NCBI RefSeq assembly: GCF_018742245.1 | Contig: NZ_CP036132.1 | Location: 2,475,001-2,539,000 of the forward strand | Direction of reading: 5' to 3' | Origin: Bacillus mycoides | GTDB lineage: Bacteria; Bacillota; Bacilli; Bacillales; Bacillaceae_G | DNA length: 64,000 nucleotides | Shown here: piece by piece, positions 62,242 to 64,000 of the stretch | Position numbering within the stretch: position 1 is the first letter of the stretch | Layout: every line of letters starts with the position of its first letter | Notes under the pieces: generated by a model | The model's database searches: none | What the model saw: only the letters and a program-made list of their open reading frames with translations | What the model was told of the DNA's origin: nothing | Translations under genes and position numbers: made by a program

Positions 62242-64000
62242 TTATATTAATATCAATGCATCTTCTTTTTCTAAAATTATTACATCTGCATCTAATTCGT
62301 CACTGAATTCTTTAAACTCCCTTGAATCAATATCTGTAGTATAATTTTTAATTAATTTAACCATATGCATTACATGCGTATTATGAATATTTTGTTCCGA
62401 GAGCAAGGTTGATTTACAGCACATGTAATGTATCATTTTGGCGATTTCTTCTCTTTCCTCAGATTTTACACCAAACGGGATAACTTCGAGTATGTGCTGC
62501 TGTACTATCTCATTGCAATTTAATTCGTATGCAGCCGTGCTATAGTAAATTCCCATTTGATCTACAAATAATCTCGTTTCATCTATAACATATTCTTGAT
62601 CTCTAACAATATAGTTCGGTACATCTGAGTTAGTATTAATTCTAATTATGTTTATATCCTCTTTAAAATTTGGGATTATTTCAGGTGAAACCTTGATATT
62701 AACGCTTTCATTTTGCAATTCCTCTATCCAATATTTCCTCATATTTGCATCTACAATAAAATAAACTTCTTTATTTTGTTTATGTGCATCTTGTGAAATT
62801 TCAACTAATGTTTCTGACATAAATTGTTTAAAACTGACTCCTATATCATTCCTTTTTGATGGTTGTGGTAAAAACACTTTATTATTACCTATATTTAATA
62901 ACGTGTGATCAATTGTGCCCCATTCTTCTTGCCCATATAATTTATATAATATTTCTCTCCCATTTATTTTTGAAAAAATAGGTAAGAAATCATATTTAGA
63001 CATTTTCTCAATTGATAAATTTACAATTATCCCCGGTAATTTTATCTTATTCCAACTACGCTTTAAGAATCCCTTTTGTTCTAACAAACTAAGAATGGCA
63101 TTAATAATTTCTTTTTTAGATACACTTTGTCCAATAAATAAATTAATAAATGCTGAAATACGTTCCGTTCGAGCGAATCCTTCCCGAATGATTTGCTTTG
63201 GATTAATTTTTTCGCGACCATCACAATTTTTCATTGCAATTAATGCTAATTTCATTTCATTTTGCTCACCTGCCGTAACATGTACAGCTTTTACGACATC
63301 GTCTACAAGTTTCTTTTTGTTTTTATGGCTATATTGCATTCTATATGGATTTTGTAATAATTTTTCAATGTTGTATCTTTCAATTTTTAACAGCACCGGA
63401 TTATCTGCATTTAATACATAGGATGAATCTTCATTTTGAGCTAAAACTATTTTGCTATCTAATAACGCTTGTTCTATCTCTATTATTATGTCATCTGACC
63501 ATACTTCTAACGTAATTGTGTCTAATCCCTTTGGAGCAAATAAAGGTAATAACTCATTCTCATTATCAGTTAATACTTTTTCACATTCTGGAAGTGATGT
63601 AAAATATGGGAAGCTTAGTTGGAATTCATTAAAAAGTTCCTCTTTTTCTCTTACTTTTATACCAAATTTTATTTTTGTTCCTTGAACTTTATATATATTT
63701 TCGTTATATGGAAGAAGCACTCTTACATTAGTTCCTCTAATATACTCTTTCGGACATTGGAGAATGTCCTCTAATTTAACTTCTCCACCTATCCTATACT
63801 CATCTTTTAAATTTCTAAAACGTTTAATCCATTTTATTCCTTTTTCAGCTTGTTGCACTTTTAACTTTATAAACCTTTGCTTTTTATTATTTAATTCAAA
63901 TTCAGGAGTTGAAATCAGTATTTGGCTCCGCTTCCGCCCTAAAAGTATAGGAATATCTTTATGATTATATTGTTGATAAAACCGCCTAATCCCTACGGAT
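62242..64000 (-). CDS. Probable pPIWI_RE family protein with C-terminal RNase H-like domain (5' end outside window)
   Basis: The frame is open from the right edge for 585 codons, so the N-terminus is missing; the apparent GTG at 63858 is internal. Visible residues about 265-290 read INPKQIIREGFARTERISAF, like the PK-x2-x-R-x-GFA-x-T-x-R block of pPIWI_RE proteins. Residues 410-560 look like their RNase H/PIWI part: VYFIVDANMRKYWIEELQN, INIIRINTNSDVPNYI, YYSTAAY, LEVIPFGVKSEEREEIAKMI and the terminal HVMHMVKLIKNY that parallels PLPLHLA-type ends. These proteins are proposed nucleic-acid-guided defence effectors that act with a REase and a DinG-like helicase, which would lie to the right. The assignment is by motif memory only. 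Confidence 0.6.
   Translation of the reverse strand, partial: SVGIRRFYQQYNHKDIPILLGRKRSQILISTPEFELNNKKQRFIKLKVQQAEKGIKWIKRFRNLKDEYRIGGEVKLEDILQCPKEYIRGTNVRVLLPYNENIYKVQGTKIKFGIKVREKEELFNEFQLSFPYFTSLPECEKVLTDNENELLPLFAPKGLDTITLEVWSDDIIIEIEQALLDSKIVLAQNEDSSYVLNADNPVLLKIERYNIEKLLQNPYRMQYSHKNKKKLVDDVVKAVHVTAGEQNEMKLALIAMKNCDGREKINPKQIIREGFARTERISAFINLFIGQSVSKKEIINAILSLLEQKGFLKRSWNKIKLPGIIVNLSIEKMSKYDFLPIFSKINGREILYKLYGQEEWGTIDHTLLNIGNNKVFLPQPSKRNDIGVSFKQFMSETLVEISQDAHKQNKEVYFIVDANMRKYWIEELQNESVNIKVSPEIIPNFKEDINIIRINTNSDVPNYIVRDQEYVIDETRLFVDQMGIYYSTAAYELNCNEIVQQHILEVIPFGVKSEEREEIAKMIHYMCCKSTLLSEQNIHNTHVMHMVKLIKNYTTDIDSREFKEFSDELDADVIILEKEDALILI

Noticed and set aside
62915..63964. Plus-strand open frames of 168, 77 and 66 codons
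   Set aside because: They lie antisense within the large pPIWI_RE-like gene, lack ribosome sites and have the composition expected of a shadow frame.

Overview
The window reads as chromosome of a Bacillus cereus group bacterium (B. cereus, B. thuringiensis, B. anthracis or a close relative). It is AT-rich, has strong AAGGAGG-type ribosome binding sites, uses TTG and GTG starts often, and carries T-box and S-box leaders. Its gene families are typical of the group: DUF4256, TM2, DUF3189, CcdC, UPF0397, a YjcZ-type mini-protein, a dnaN paralogue and a heterocycloanthracin-type precursor. There is no rRNA, tRNA, CRISPR array, intact insertion sequence or prophage. It looks like a variable, accessory-rich part of the chromosome, made of short transcription units that are mostly on the minus strand and separated by hairpin terminators.

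Layout. 1-9.5 kb: metal-dependent YfiT-like hydrolase (cut by the left edge), GNAT, PH-domain protein, patatin lipase, DUF1992 protein, a frameshifted DUF1963 gene, RidA-like protein, histidine phosphatase, an unrecognised 320-aa protein and a metallo-beta-lactamase-fold hydrolase. 9.5-14 kb: a decayed Nudix gene beside a second DNA polymerase III beta clamp, an intact Nudix gene, a GNAT and an oxalate/formate-type MFS carrier. 14-26 kb: a serine hydrolase, an orphan Cys-Gly-rich bacteriocin precursor, Nudix, DUF4256 and GNAT genes, fused remnants of a DMT transporter and a MocR regulator, glycerophosphodiesterase, an internally duplicated protein, an MFS pump with a frameshifted MerR-methyltransferase, and a TM2 protein. 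26-36 kb: DegV, DUF3189, CcdC, VanZ, a second serine hydrolase, an MFS transporter behind a T-box, a PASTA-domain class B PBP, a PAP2 phosphatase and a zinc-type alcohol dehydrogenase-like protein.

36-45.7 kb: an OmpR-type two-component system with a b-type cytochrome-like membrane protein, GrpB, a protein-kinase-like protein, a KinB-like histidine kinase, a YjcZ mini-protein and an S-box-controlled ECF transporter (S component, double ATPase, T component). 45.8-54.7 kb: a two-cysteine racemase, a macrolide-type glycosyltransferase, signal peptidase I, a second class B PBP, a PocR/PAS sporulation-type kinase, a HAD phosphatase and a cysteine dioxygenase. 54.8-64 kb: fused P450/PadR remnants, DUF1540, a Vat-type acetyltransferase translationally coupled to an MFS pump behind a possible attenuator, a CYP107-like P450, DUF1835 and DUF3995 genes, and at the right edge the 3' part of a probable pPIWI_RE protein, which may be the end of a defence island lying outside the window.

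Two themes stand out. The first is xenobiotic handling and cell-envelope defence: several MFS pumps, Vat acetyltransferase, glycosyltransferase, P450, PBPs, PAP2 phosphatase and VanZ. The second is active gene decay: at least nine broken genes can be read directly, including two independent deletions that each removed the 5' halves of a divergent regulator/target pair. The most promising leads are the right-edge pPIWI_RE protein, the orphan thiazole/oxazole-type bacteriocin precursor, the T-box transporter, the SD-sequestering leader of the pump-acetyltransferase operon and the MerR-zinc-ribbon-methyltransferase fusion.
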